64,000 nt of DNA from Gibbula magus (GCA_936450465.1 OW388298.1:8602035-8666034); one strand, 5' to 3'; counted from the stretch's first letter, positions 34,750-47,145 are shown. Notes: generated by a model from the sequence alone, not told the origin. Numbers and translations: made by a program.

Positions 34750-35025
34750 GGTCATTCCCTGCCCCACACTGAGACATGAGATGAGAGACTTGTGGTGTAA
34801 CCCTGGGTAAGTGACTTAGTTCGAAGTGTGCCTCTGTTCACCCAGCAGTAAAATGGGTACCTGGTATGATACGATGGTAGTCTGAATTTGAACCTTGAGT
34901 GCCTGACTCCCTGGGAGTGTTCTGTACTCGTGGACCAGGGGTAATATGTCGGTCGCGCCATGAGGTATTAGTACCTGTAGGTAGCGTTATAAATATCCAT
35001 ATTATTATTATTATTATTATTATCA
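34750..35025 (+). repeat. SINE or LINE 3' tail ending in (ATT)n
   Basis: The segment CCTGGGTAAGTGACTTAG, then CTCTGTTCACCCAGCAGTAA, AATGGGTACCTGGTATG and GAGTGCCTG..GGGAGTG is of the type I associate with conserved 3' regions of animal SINEs. It ends in GCGTTATAAATATCCATATT and an (ATT)7-8 microsatellite (about 34996-35023). It has the same tail architecture as the LINE at 32750-33452, which may have mobilised it. Confidence 0.55.
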
Positions 35026-35630
35026 CAAATAGTAAGAGTCGCTGATGTGCAAAATGGGAAATATAAAGTGTGGGAAGCGGCTGAACTAGGATTTCATTCA
35101 GCGATTGCATATGCTTTATTCTCTTAACTGACAACAAAGATTTGATAGTCTTCATTAAGCATTGTTAAGCATTGTTGTTACATTAACGATAGCGACTGCC
35201 GTTTTTGGTCTTCAGATTGTGTGTAAGATTTAAATATTGCTGATATTGTAGTTATTGCGGATTTAATGCAACGTTGCATTATAAATATATGCATTATCCA
35301 TGCATTATTTATATTTTAAAACAATTGGCGTGCTATAGTGCCTTTAATGACGAAAATCACTTAATTGATGTCCCACTTACATATGAATTCATCATCGAAA
35401 ATAAGTGCGTAATGGCAATGGCGTTTAAATACATGCCATAGATGAAACACAATGCAAGTGAGTTTCTAATTTATATCTATCAGATTTGTTACCGATGGCC
35501 AATCGGAAGAGACGCAAGCAGACACATGAGGGGGAAAAGTTTATCATTGCTTGATAAATAAATGAATTAACTAACGTTATAATATCTTTAGTTAATGTTA
35601 ATCTACATAAGTGTGGATCATATCTTACAG
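35026..35630. other. Intergenic or intron, no exon accepted
   Basis: A possible exon at 35484-35538 (after TTTATATCTATCAG) is open in two frames (RWPIGRDASRHMRGKSLSLL in one), but neither joins in phase to the next exon at 35631. It was left out of the gene model. Confidence 0.4.
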
Positions 35631-38600
35631 TCGTTGAAAAAGAGGGGAATAAAGTATATTAACACTCGGATAAAGAGCTCTCTTCAAGTAGACAGTCCCG
35701 TATGTCTTTTATTTTCCTTGTCAAGCCGTCTCATGCATGGTTTGAATTCGCTGCAGGTTATTTTTATATATCAGTTGTGATATACGTTATTGTTACATTA
35801 AAAGAACATCTTCGAAGTTATGGTTTTTAAATGTGGAATTAAATGATTGCATGTAGTGTACAGCAAACACTTCTAAATGAAATATTGCTACGATAACTCG
35901 CTTGCTCTCCAGCAGGTTTCTACATATTCCAGGACATTAAACAATTTCTACGCTGGATGACAAAACTTGAAGCACTACCACTTCTGAGAAAATTCCCACA
36001 ATTGTACTGACCTTTAAAAAGGTAGCCAGTTTATTAATGCAATCAATCAATTCAGTTATATTTGTCATTCATAATGGCATACTTCAAACCTTCATTCAGA
36101 CACGAGCATTATGTTTACAGTCTAATATCCAATATTGTGAGGAAGCTTGATTTTAGTAAAACAAATATGATACTGAAATATTTATAATCAAAATGTTGCT
36201 CCTTACCCTTCGGATATCTCTCACGTTTACAAACATGTAGTTATTGGTTTATTTTCCTTTTTATTTAATTTTATATGCTACTTTATGTTTCAGTGTAAAT
36301 CGTTTGCAGCCAGTGGTGAGATTCGGCAGAAGGCTAACGCCATATAAGCGAAAATGAACATCAAATCATCGCCAGTGATAGTGAGACTTTTTAGATATAT
36401 ATTAACTAACATCTTGTAAAAAAATTAAGACGAACACAGTTCTCGTCAGTGGCACAAATTGACTACGTAATGAGAATATATGGGATTGCCACTCAAATTT
36501 ATGAACATGATAAACATTTTAAAACAATAGGCGATACTAGTCAAATATTAACAGAGTATTCAAGGTTCCGGTTTCGTTAAGTGTAACGAGCACGTTGATT
36601 TCAAATTACTTGCATGTTAACTTCTGATTTCAGAGCAAAATACATGCTGACAGAAAAGAAGGTAATAATACATGCACTTTAATAATACATTTGTATTGTG
36701 ACAGATAGTGTGATTAAAAATATTAAACTGTTGATTTATAGAATGTCATTTTGTATGTTATTAAATTTCGTTGCTTTTCAGGCATCCGTGTGACTTTGCA
36801 TTTCCAGTCTCCTGGCACAGATCGGTAGTGAAATCAGAACCACATGCTTTTTAGGCCTCAAGTTACTGTTGCCTAAAGGCGTTATGTTAGCAACTTGGCA
36901 TTATGTCAGTTTCTACATCGATGGTATTTATTTGTGCCAAGTGTCGCCCTAGGTCTGTATTGGCTCAAAAATTACAATTTAATTGTATACAGGCACTCTT
37001 TTTAAATTTAATGACACAATTTGTATCCAATTCTGACTAGAGATACAGCTAGTATAATGATACACTCTAATTGATACGCAAGAAAATAGAATTCTCAAAC
37101 TTGTAGCTGTAACAATATGATTTTTAGACATCCAGTTCCTTTTTCTACTTGTTCTTTATGTAGGGTATATAATTGCCTTTTGACTAACTATAGCTTTCCC
37201 CCCCCAAAAGAATTGATATTTCTTTACATAAATCATCACAATACAATGGCAATACATATTTCACGGTAATTAAAGTCATCTGAAATATCTTTGTTAATTA
37301 AAGGCCCTAATCATGGCCCTAGTATGTACCTATTGTTCATAAAAAAAGGCATTATATGTTATCCTCTTTACAGATTCAAGGATACATACAGACTTATAAA
37401 GTATGAAAAACATAAACCAAGAAGATATTTTGAAAAGTCATTAATTGTGAAAGCAAATCTGTATAACCCTAGAAGCTGTTTTAAATAATTTAGACTGGTT
37501 TATTATATTTATCTTGTTCCGATATTTTCAAGGTAAGATACGAAAAACGCAATGTTTTTATCATTTGATACCATGCCAAGGAAACTTCCAGAAAAACAAC
37601 AGTTCAAGAACATTTGTCATGGTTATAGTGACGCTTGTATGCTGCCAGTTTAACATAAGCAAAACATACCTAAAAACACTAGTGACTTTCTTTCTTATGT
37701 TTTGGTCTAAATTTTACAAATATAACTTTAAATTTAGTATTTTATTTCAGAAATTGAGTGTTCATATTTAAGGAAATGACTAATACTATGGAAGCTTTAA
37801 ATGCATGATTACAATCATGAATTCTGAATCTAAGGCAGACTATTTTATGCGTTTCTAATCTCCTCAGTCTAAATGCAGGACAACGGACAGTCAAAAATTA
37901 AAATTAAAACATAATTAATCACTGCATCCACTTACGAACATATAACCATAGTCATATCTAAAGTTATGATGGTATCAAGTAATGGGAGCTTATTAGGCTG
38001 TGTATTAAAAACAAATTAATGTTTCTCGGGCATAGGTCACTTATACTTGTGCGCGTAGCCATTTTTTATTGTCATCTTGAAAAATGATTGTTTAATAGGT
38101 TGACCCAATTATACATAATTTCGAACAATTGCAGTCGTTCTGTAAGCATGATTATGCATGTGTTTTGTATGTCAACAGTACATTTTAGTCGTAACAACTC
38201 TTCTACCACCTTCATCCCTTAGAGTGAGGGAAAGCTGCCCGAGAAACATACTTTTTTATGCAGCCTAACACTTGTAATCTAAATTTTTGGATTTTTTCGC
38301 ATGTTCTGTTCATTGTTTTATTCAATTTCATGATGAATGATTGCTTATGACTCTCACATTTTGTAACATGAAATAGAATGTTACCAATCTAATTTAAATC
38401 GACCATACTAGAGCAATAAAATGTTGTCTACCGTCATACCAGGATACGGATTCTAACAAAACAATAGCAGACGTGTTGCTCTGAATCTAGGTCTTAAATA
38501 ACCACATATAATTTCGTGTTTTAGTTTAGCGCAGACATAACCTAGTCAACAACAATCACATTGTTTCAACAGCGGTTGTTTTATGGGGACTCGTCAAGTT

Positions 38601-41600
38601 GGAAACCCCATAACTTATTTATAGATGGACTGATTCTCAATTCTATGTGAGTAATTGTCACATATGTAACTAGAATTTATAAAGTACTGTTCTTTAATTA
38701 ATTGACATAAATTTAGAATTTTTGCAACGATGAAAAAGAAGAATTAAATCGATTCGAGTAAGGAAAAACTAGTTTCTAATCTATGTTGCGACACGCTAAT
38801 TTTGATGGAGACAGATAAAAAGCTGTTCATACTGAACCCTTTTGATGACGAGTTTTTTATGCAACATGGGAGACATCGAGACTTTGTCAAACCTACATTC
38901 AGGGCAACATGTCTGCTAATTCTTTTCGACTTGTTATCTCACTACGATGATAGATTTGTTTTAATGCTATGAATTGAGTTGATTTTAATCTGCAGTATTT
39001 CCCTCGCTATGCCAAGTTAGTGGGTCGCTGCACCTGAAATGCATAGTTGGTCCCAATTTCAGGAAATACTGCAAGGCTTAAATTAGCCAGTAATGGAGAC
39101 TGGCAAGAGTTATGCCTTGCATTTGAAAGTTGAGACTGTTCAGACCCAGCTATTAGTCAAAGCAGACGATTATTAAGGATTTACAGTACATCCAGTATCC
39201 AATCCCAATAAGACAATTTAAGCAACCCTGACAAATGGTTTAGCTAATGTGGTCATATCTGCACTATTTAATTTCATTATCAAGTTTTAAGAATAAAATG
39301 TATTTTGAAAAGAGATTTGAGAATACATGACAATTTTGACTTTTTCAGAAAAACTGAGAGGAAAACATTCCTTGCAAAGTTTTTGAAGGATGTTGACAGA
39401 GCATATGACATTGCCTACCCTATTGACGACATCCATCCACAGAATGATTCAGCAACCAACCTCTCTCAAGATGATTCAGCAACCAATCTCTCTCAAGATG
39501 ATTCAGCAACCAATCTCTCTCAAGATGATTCAGCAACCAATCTCTCTCAAGATGATTCAGCAACCAACCTCTCTCAAGATGATTCAGCAACCAATCTCTC
39601 TCAACATGATTCAGCAAACAATCTCTCTCAAGATGATTCAGCAGCCAACGTCTCTCAAGATGATTCAGCAACCAATCTCTCTCAAGATGATTCAGCAACC
39701 AACCTCTCTCAAGATGATTCAGCAACCAATCTCTCTCAAGATGATTCAGCAACCAATCTCTCTCAATATGATTCAGCAACCAACCTCACCCAAGATGATT
39801 AAGCAACCAACCTCACCCAAGATGATTAAGCAACCAATCTCTCTCAAGATGATTCAGCAACCAACCCTCTCTCAAGATGATTCAGCAACCAACCTCTCTC
39901 AAGATGATTCAGCAACCAATCTCTCTCAAGATGATTCAGCAACCAATCTCTCTCAATATGATTCAGCAACCAATCTCTCTCATGTTGATTCAGCAACCAA
40001 TCTCTCTCAAGATGAATTGGAGACCCTTCTCTGAGATGCACAGGAGGCTGTTCTCTCTCAAGATGCACAGGAGGCTGTTCTCTCTTAAGATGCACAGGAG
40101 GCTGTTCTCTTTCAAGATGCACAGGAGGATGTTCCCTCTAAAGATGCAAAGGAGGCTGTTCTCTGTCAAGATGCACAGGAGGATGTTCTCCCTCAAGATG
40201 CAAAGGAAGATGTTCCCTCTCAAGATGCACAGGAGGATATTCTCTCTCAAGATGCCCAGGTCACTGTTCACTCTCAAGATGCACAGGAGGATGTTCTCTC
40301 TCAAGATGCACAGGAGGATGTTCTTTCTCAAGATGCACAGGACACTGTTCTCTCTCAAGATGCAGAGGAGAATGTTCTCTCACAAGATGGAAAGGAGGAT
40401 GTTCTCTCTCAAGATGCAAAGGAGGATGTTCCCTCTCAAGATGCACAGGAGGCTGTTCTCTCTCAATATGCACAGGACACTGTTCTCTCTCAAGATGCAC
40501 AGGACACTGTTCTCTCTCAAGATGCACAGGAGGATGTTCTCTCTCAAGATGCAAAGGAGGATGTTCTCTCTCAAGATGCACAGGAGGATGTTCACTCTCA
40601 AGATGCACAGGAGGATGTTCTCTCTCAAGATGCACAGGAGGATGTTCTTTCTCAAGATGCACAGGACACTGTTCTCTCTCAAGATGCAAAGGAGGCTGTT
40701 CCCTCTCAAGATGCACAGGAGGTTGTTCCCTCTCAAGATGCAAAGGAGGATGTTCTCTCTCAAGATGCACAGGAGGATGTTCCCTCTCAAGATGCACAGG
40801 ACACTGTTCTCTCTTAAGATGCAAAGGAGGCTGTTTTCTCTCAAGATGCACAGGACACTGTTCTCTTTCAAGATGCACAAGACACTGTTCTCTCTCAAGA
40901 TGCACAGGAGGCTGTTCTCTCTCAAGATGCACAGGAGCCTGTTCTCTCTCAAGATGCACAGGACACTGTTCTCTTTCAAGATGCACAGGACACTGTTCTC
41001 TCTCAAGATGCACAGGAGGCTGTTCTCTCTCAAGGTGCACAGGAGGATGTTCTTTCTCAAGATGCACAGGAGGATGTTCTCTCACAAGATGCACAGGAGG
41101 CTGTTCTCTCTCAAGATGTACAGGAGGCTGTTCTCTCTCAAGATGAACAGGAGGATGTTCTCTCTCAAGATGCACAGGAGGATGTTCCCTCTCAAGATGC
41201 AAAGGAGGCTTTCTCTCTCAAGATGCTCAGGAGGATGTTCCCTCTCAAGATGCAAAGGAGGATGTTCTCTCTCAATATGAACAGGAGGATGTTCCCTCTC
41301 AAGATGCACAGGAGGATGTTCCCTCTCAAGATGCACAGGACACTGTTCTCTCTCATGATGCACAGGACACTGTTCTCTCTCAAGATGCACAGGAGGATGT
41401 TCTCTCTCAAGATGCAAAGGAGGATGTTCTCTCTCAAGATGCACAGGAGGATGTTCACTCTCAAGATGCACAGGAGGATGTTCTCTCTCAAGATGCACAG
41501 GAGGATGTTCTTTCTCAAGATGCAAAGGAGGATGTTCTCTCTCAAGATGCACAAGAGGATGTTCACTCTCAAGATGCACAGGACACTGTTCTCTCTTAAG

Positions 41601-44600
41601 ATGCAAAGGAGGCTGTTTTCTCTCAAGATGCACAGGACACTGTTCTCTTTCAAGATGCACAAGACACTGTTCTCTCTCAAGATGCACAGGAGGCTGTTCT
41701 CTCTCAAGATGCACAGGAGGATGTTCTCTCTAAAGATGCACAGGAGGATGTTCTTTCTCAAGATGCAAAGGAGGATGTTCTCTCTCAAGATGAACAGGAG
41801 GATGTTCCCTCTCAAGATGCACAGGACACTGTTCTCTCTTAAGATGCAAAGGAGGCTGTTTTCTCTCAAGATGCACAGGACACTGTTCTCTTTCAAGATG
41901 CACAAGACACTGTTCACTCTCAAGATGCACAGGAGGCTGTTCTCTCTCAAGATGCACAGGGCACTGTTCTCTCTCAAGATGCACAGGAGGATGTTCTCTC
42001 TCAAGATGCAAAGGAGGCTGTTCTCTCTCAAGATGCAAAGGAGGCTGTTCTCTCTCAAGATGCACATGACACTGTTCTCTTTCAAGATGCACAGGAGGCT
42101 GTTCTCTCTCAAGATGCACAGGAGGATGTTCTCTCACAAGATGCACTTGAGGATGTTCTCTTACAAGATGCACTTGAGGCTGTTCTCTCTCAAGATGCAC
42201 AGGAGGCTGTTCTCTCTCAAGATGCACAGGAGGATGTTCTCTCTCAAGATGCACAGGAGGATGTTCCCTCTCAAGATGCAAAGGAGGCTGTTCTCTCTCA
42301 ATATGAACAGGAGGATGTTCCCTCTCAAGATGCACAGGAGGCTGTTCTCTCACAAGATGCACAGGAGGCTGTTCTCTCTCAAGATGCACAGGAGGCTGTT
42401 CTCTCTCAAGATGCACAGGAGGCTGTTCTCTCTCAAGATGCACAGGATGATGTTCCCTCTCAAGATGCACAGGACACTGTTCTCTCTCAAGATGCACAGG
42501 AGGATGTTCTCTCTCAAGATGCAAAGGAGGCTGTTCTCTCTCAAGATGCACAGGACACTGTTCTCTTTCAAGATGCACAGGACACTGTTCTCTCTCAAGA
42601 TGCACAGGAGGCTGTTCTCTCTCAAGATGCACAGGAGGATGTTCTTTCTCAAGATGCACAGGAGGTTGTTCTCTCACAAGATGCACAGGGGGCTGTTCTC
42701 TCTCAAGATGCACAGGAGGCTGTTCTCTCTCAAGATGCACAGGACACTGTTCTCTTTCAAGATGCACAGGAGGATGTTCCCTCTCAAGATGCAAAGGAGG
42801 CTGTTCTCTCTCAAGATGCACAGGAGGATGTTCCCTCTCAAGATGCAAAGGAGGATGTTCTCTCTCAATATGAACAGGAGGATGTTCCCTCTCAAGATGC
42901 ACAGGACACTGTTCTCTCTCAAGATGCACATGAGGCTGTTCTCTCTCAAGATGCACAGGAGGATGTTCCCTGTCAAGATGCACAGGACACTTTTCTCTCT
43001 CAAGATGCACAGGAGGATGTTCTCTCTCAAGATGCAAAGGAGGCTGTTCTCTCTCAAGATGCACAGGACACTGTTCTCTCTCAAGATGCACAGGACACTG
43101 TTCTCTCTCAAGATGCAAAGGAGGCTGTTCTCTCACAAGATGCACAGGAGGCTGTTCTCTCTCAAGATGCACAGGAGGCTGTTCTCTCTCAAGATGCACA
43201 GGAGGCTGTTCTCTCTCAAGATGCACAGGATGATGTTCCCTCTCAAGATGCACAGGACACTGTTCTCTCTCAAGATGCACAGGAGGATGTTCTCTCTCAA
43301 GATGCAAAGGAGGCTGTTCTCTCTCAAGATGCACAGGACACTGTTCTCTTTCAAGATGCACAGGACACTGTTCTCTCTCAAGATGCACAGGAGGCTGTTC
43401 TCTCTCAAGATGCACAGGAGGATGTTCTTTCTCAAGATGCACAGGAGGTTGTTCTCTCACAAGATGCACAGGGGGCTGTTCTCTCTCAAGATGCACAGGA
43501 GGCTGTTCTCTCTCAAGATGCACAGGACACTGTTCTCTCTCAAGATGCACAGGAGGATGTTCCCTCTCAAGATGCAAAGGAGGCTGTTCTCTCTCAAGAT
43601 GCACAGGAGGATGTTCCCTCTCAAGATGCAAAGGAGGATGTTCTCTCTCAATATGAACAGGAGGATGTTCCCTCTCAAGATGCACAGGACTCTGTTCTCT
43701 CTCAAGATGCACATGAGGCTGTTCTCTCTCAAGATGCACAGGAGGATGTTCCCTGTAAAGATGCACAGGACACTTTTCTCTCTCAAGATGCACAGGAGGA
43801 TGTTCTCTCTCAAGATGCAAAGGAGGCTGTTCTCTCTCAAGATGCACAGGACACTGTTCTCTCTCAAGATGCACAGGACACTGATCTCTCTCAAGATGCA
43901 AAGGAGGCTGTTCTCTCTCAAGATGCACAGGAGGATGTTCTCTCTCAAGATGCAAAGGAGGATGTTCTCTCTCAAGATGCAAAGGAGGATGTTCTCTCAC
44001 AAGATGCACAGGAGGCTGTTCTCTCTCAAGATGCACAGGAGGCTGTTCTCTCTCAAGATGCACAGGAGGCTGTTCTCTCTCAAGATGCACAGGATGATGT
44101 TCCCTCTCAAGATGCACAGGACACTGTTCTCTCTCAAGATGCACAGGAGGATGTTCTCTCTCAAGATGCAAAGGAGGCTGTTCTCTCTCAAGATGCACAG
44201 GACACTGTTCTCTTTCAAGATGCACAGGACACTGTTCTCTCTCAAGATGCACAGGAGGCTGTTCTCTCTCAAGATGCACAGGAGGATGTTCTTTCTCAAG
44301 ATGCACAGGAGGTTGTTCTCTCACAAGATGCACAGGGGGCTGTTCTCTCTCAAGATGCACAGGAGGCTGTTCTCTCTCAAGATGCACAGGACACTGTTCT
44401 CTCTCAAGATGCACAGGAGGATGTTCCCTCTCAAGATGCAAAGGAGGCTGTTCTCTCTCAAGATGCACAGGAGGATGTTCCCTCTCAAGATGCAAAGGAG
44501 GATGTTCTCTCTCAATATGAACAGGAGGATGTTCCCTCTCAAGATGCACAGGACTCTGTTCTCTCTCAAGATGCACATGAGGCTGTTCTCTCTCAAGATG

Positions 44601-46176
44601 CACAGGAGGATGTTCCCTGTAAAGATGCACAGGACACTTTTCTCTCTCAAGATGCACAGGAGGATGTTCTCTCTCAAGATGCAAAGGAGGCTGTTCTCTC
44701 TCAAGATGCACAGGACACTGTTCTCTCTCAAGATGCACAGGACACTGATCTCTCTCAAGATGCAAAGGAGGCTGTTCTCTCTCAAGATGCACAGGAGGAT
44801 GTTCTCTCTCAAGATGCAAAGGAGGATGTTCTCTCTCAAGATGCAAAGGAGGATGTTCCCTCTCAAGATGCACAGGAGGATGTTCCCTCTCAAGATGCAC
44901 AGGACACTGTTCTCTCTCAAGATGCACAGGAGGATGTTCTCTCTCAAGATGCACAGGAGGATGTTCTTTCTCAAGATGCACAGGACACTGTTCTCTTTCA
45001 AGATGCAGAGGAGAATGTTCTCTCACAAGATGGAAAGGAGGATGTTCTCTCTCAAGATGCAAAGGAGGATGTTCTCTCTCAAGATGCACAGGACACTTTT
45101 CTCTTTCAAGATGCACAGGACACTGTTCTCTCTCAAGATGCACAGGAGGCTGTTCTCTCTCAAGATGCACAGGACACTGTTCTCTCTCAAGATGCACATG
45201 AGGATGTTCTTTCTCAAGATGCACAGGAGGTTGTTCTCTCACAAGATGCACAGGACACTGTTCTCTCTCAAGATGCACAGGAGGATGTTCTCTCTCGAGA
45301 TGCAAAGGAGGCTGTTCTCTCTCAAGATGCACAGGACACTGTTCTCTTTCAAGATGCACAGGACACTGTTCTCTCTCAAGATGCACAGGAGGCTGTTCTC
45401 TCTCAAGATGCACAGGACACTGTTCTCTCTCAAGATGCACAGGAGGATGTTCCCTCTCCAGATGCAAAGGAGGCTGTTCTCTCTCAAGATGCATAGGAGG
45501 ATGTTACCCTCAAGATGCAAAGGAGGCTGTTCTCTCTCAAGATGCACAGGAGGATGTTCCCTCTCAAGATGCAAAGGAGGATGTTCTCTCTCAAGATGCA
45601 CAGGAGGATGTTCCCTCTCAAGATGCACAGGACACTGTTCTCTCTCAAGATGCACATGAGGCTGTTCTCTCTCAAGATGCACAGGAGGATGTTCCCTCTC
45701 AAGATGCACAGGACACTTTTCTCTCTCAAGATGCACAGGAGGATGTTCTCTCTCAAGATGCAAAGGAGGCTGTTCTCTCTCAAGATGCACATGACACTGT
45801 TCTCTCTCAAGATGCACAGGACACTGTTCTCTCTCAAGATGCAAAGGAGGCTGTTCTCTCTCAAGATGCACAGGAGGATGTTCTCTCTCAAGATGCAAAG
45901 GAGGATGTTCTCTCTCAAGATGCAAAGGAGGATGTTCCCTCTCAAGATGCACAGGAGGATGTTCTCTCTCAAGATGCACAGGAGGATGTTCTCTCTCAAG
46001 ATGCACCGGCGACTGTTCCCTCTCAAGATGCACAGGACATTGTTCTCTCTCAAGATGCACAGGAGACCGTTCCCTCTCAAGATGAATTGGAAACCATTCC
46101 CTCTCAAGATGCACAGGAGACCGTTCCCTCTCAAGATGCATCGGCATCTACGCCATATTTTGCCAATGAGGACTAG
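35631..46176 (+). CDS. Split gene ending in a giant exon of about 248 nine-residue repeats
   Basis: Proposed exons are 35631-35687, 35933-36003, 36294-36315, 36634-36661, 36782-36824, 37374-37400 and 39349-46176. Each has AG/GT borders, all phases match (0-0, 0-2, 2-0, 0-1, 1-2, 2-2, 2) and there are no stops up to the array. The unique part (about 110 residues) is Lys/Arg/Leu-rich: INTRIKSSLQ, DIKQFLRWMTKLEALPLLRK, IRVTLHFQSPGTD, FKDTYRLIKKTERKTF, DVDRAYDIAYPID. Its DIK..L..L..LP..LRK..P..V spacing faintly recalls the TFIIS N-terminal/LEDGF IBD fold, unverified. Then follow about 21 DDSATNLSQ and 227 DAQEDVLSQ-type repeats, acidic and presumably disordered, a tail SASTPYFANED, TAG at 46174 and AATAAA at 46201. 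The first exon is not identified. Disruptions are stops at 39800, 39827, 40032, 40086, 40815, 41597, 41840 and 45494, and frameshifts near 39866, 41204 and 45505. Confidence 0.55.
37401..39348. other. Proposed last intron of the repeat gene, with a MITE
   Basis: A 1.9-kb AT-rich stretch bounded by GTATGA and TTTTGACTTTTTCAG. It holds the MITE at 37993-38268 and a half-copy of the foldback family at about 39096-39135. No other supported exon. Confidence 0.45.
37993..38268. mobile_element. MITE, 276 bp, imperfect terminal inverted repeats
   Basis: TTAGGCTGTGTATTAAAAAC plus ATGTTTCTCGGGCA at the left pairs with TGCCCGAGAAACATACTTTT plus TATGCAGCCTAA at the right. The arms are about 36-41 bp with a few mismatches, and the outer 8 bp are perfect. 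The interior has no coding frame. The flanks (TA / CA) do not show a clear target duplication. Confidence 0.7.
39447..46140 (+). repeat. 27-bp coding minisatellite, about 248 copies in two subfamilies
   Basis: Subfamily 1 (39447 to about 40010) is GATGATTCAGCAACCAATCT plus CTCTCAA. Subfamily 2 (about 40035 to 46080) is GATGCACAGGAGGATGTTCT plus CTCTCAA. Unit length is kept at 27 bp almost everywhere, as expected if a frame is preserved. GATGAATTGGA(G/A)ACC marks both borders of subfamily 2 (40012 and 46081). Nested duplications are visible: matching blocks start at about 42350, 43133 and 43997, separated by 783 bp (29 units) and 864 bp (32 units). Because the unit is 27 bp and stop-poor, several frames on both strands are open. 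Only the D..SQ frame joins unique sequence at both ends. Confidence 0.95.
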
Positions 46177-46200
46177 CCATAAGACATGTGCATCATTATC

Positions 46201-46206
46201 AATAAA
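46201..46206 (+). terminator. Poly(A) signal AATAAA
   Basis: A canonical signal 25 nt after the TAG at 46174-46176 that ends the D..SQ frame. Its position supports that frame as the transcribed and translated one. Confidence 0.6.
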
Positions 46207-46209
46207 AAC

Positions 46210-46840
46210 AACTATTAATTATTTGAAATTGTATTTTGTAATCATTATCTGTTTAATATCATTTTGAAGTAAAACTTAATGTTTTGGATCCTAGAGAGCT
46301 CCAACCTCTGTTAAGTATCAAAACACGTCAGACCTGTGGTGGTGTACAGAAAAAACTTGCCCACGTGTGTTTGATTTTAGTCATTCAAACTGCTAAGTCA
46401 ATTGCACGGAACGAATAATTAATAATTAATTTATCAATACAAAGAAACCTGCTTCAATCACCTGAAGCGAAGGTTGTTTTGATAATGGTTACATTCAAGA
46501 ACAAATATCCGTTTGAATACTCCAAGCACGGATTTTTTATATGAGATCAGAACATGAGTACTTGTTGGTCGAGAATTTGGCGACGTGAAATAAGTAAAAT
46601 GAGATTGAGCATCTTTTCATTATGACAATACAGATGAAACAGTAAGAATATGATTAAAATAAATCATGTATTGTATAGCTGGGTTAATATAGATAGGCAG
46701 CTGCTTGTACGTTTCACCAGGTGATACAACAGAAATCAGACACTTTTGGTCTGTTCTGTTCACTTTACGCTTATCAGGGTTTCACTGAAGCTGTATCAGC
46801 TCATCATAAACCGTAATATAAACTCGAAATACTCACAACA
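46210..46840. other. Intergenic, no feature seen
   Basis: AT-rich with no supported exon or repeat. Confidence 0.5.
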
Positions 46841-46842
46841 CC

Positions 46843-47145
46843 TACAATGTCCCCAGTTACATAGTATACATGTACGCGATGCCATGTCCCCGGTTGAATG
46901 GTGAAAAGTTAAAGACACATTGTCCCCGGTTACCGTCCATATTGTGCATGCACACGTTATTGTGTGTGTCCCCGGTTGTTATAGAATACAAATGGTTAGA
47001 AAGGAGCTATTGGTAATATGAGTTCCCTTAAGCCATCAGACCACCACGGTCGCTTCTTTTCGTGAGTCTGGCCTCACTAGCGTTAAAAATAAAGAAGTCC
47101 CCGGTTCCATGGTGTACAGTCAATGTCCCCGGTTCCTGCCTAAAA
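46843..47145. repeat. Cluster of six GTCCCCGGTT motifs
   Basis: TGTCCCC(G/A)GTT occurs at about 46848, 46884, 46919, 46967, 47097 and 47133, with irregular spacing of 35-130 bp and unrelated sequence between. Complementary copies (AACCGGGGAC) are at about 34198 and 34233. The motif is conserved while spacers are not, which is unusual for decayed tandem DNA. Confidence 0.6.

Noticed and set aside
35484..35538. Additional exon of the repeat gene
   Set aside because: Acceptor is good, but its only nearby donor (GTTTAT) is weak and the frame needed for the next exon contains a TGA.
41730..45494. 1254-codon minus-strand frame (MHLEREQPPV-type) and related minus frames
   Set aside because: Antisense shadow of the same 27-bp repeat with no flanking unique coding sequence, splice sites or poly(A) signal on that strand.
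41223..45659. 1478-codon + strand frame (MHRRMFSLK-type repeats) as a gene
   Set aside because: It is the shifted reading of the 27-bp repeat. It has no unique start or end, and only one codon of nine (AAG) is one transversion from a stop, so its openness says little. The D..SQ frame joins unique coding sequence at both ends.
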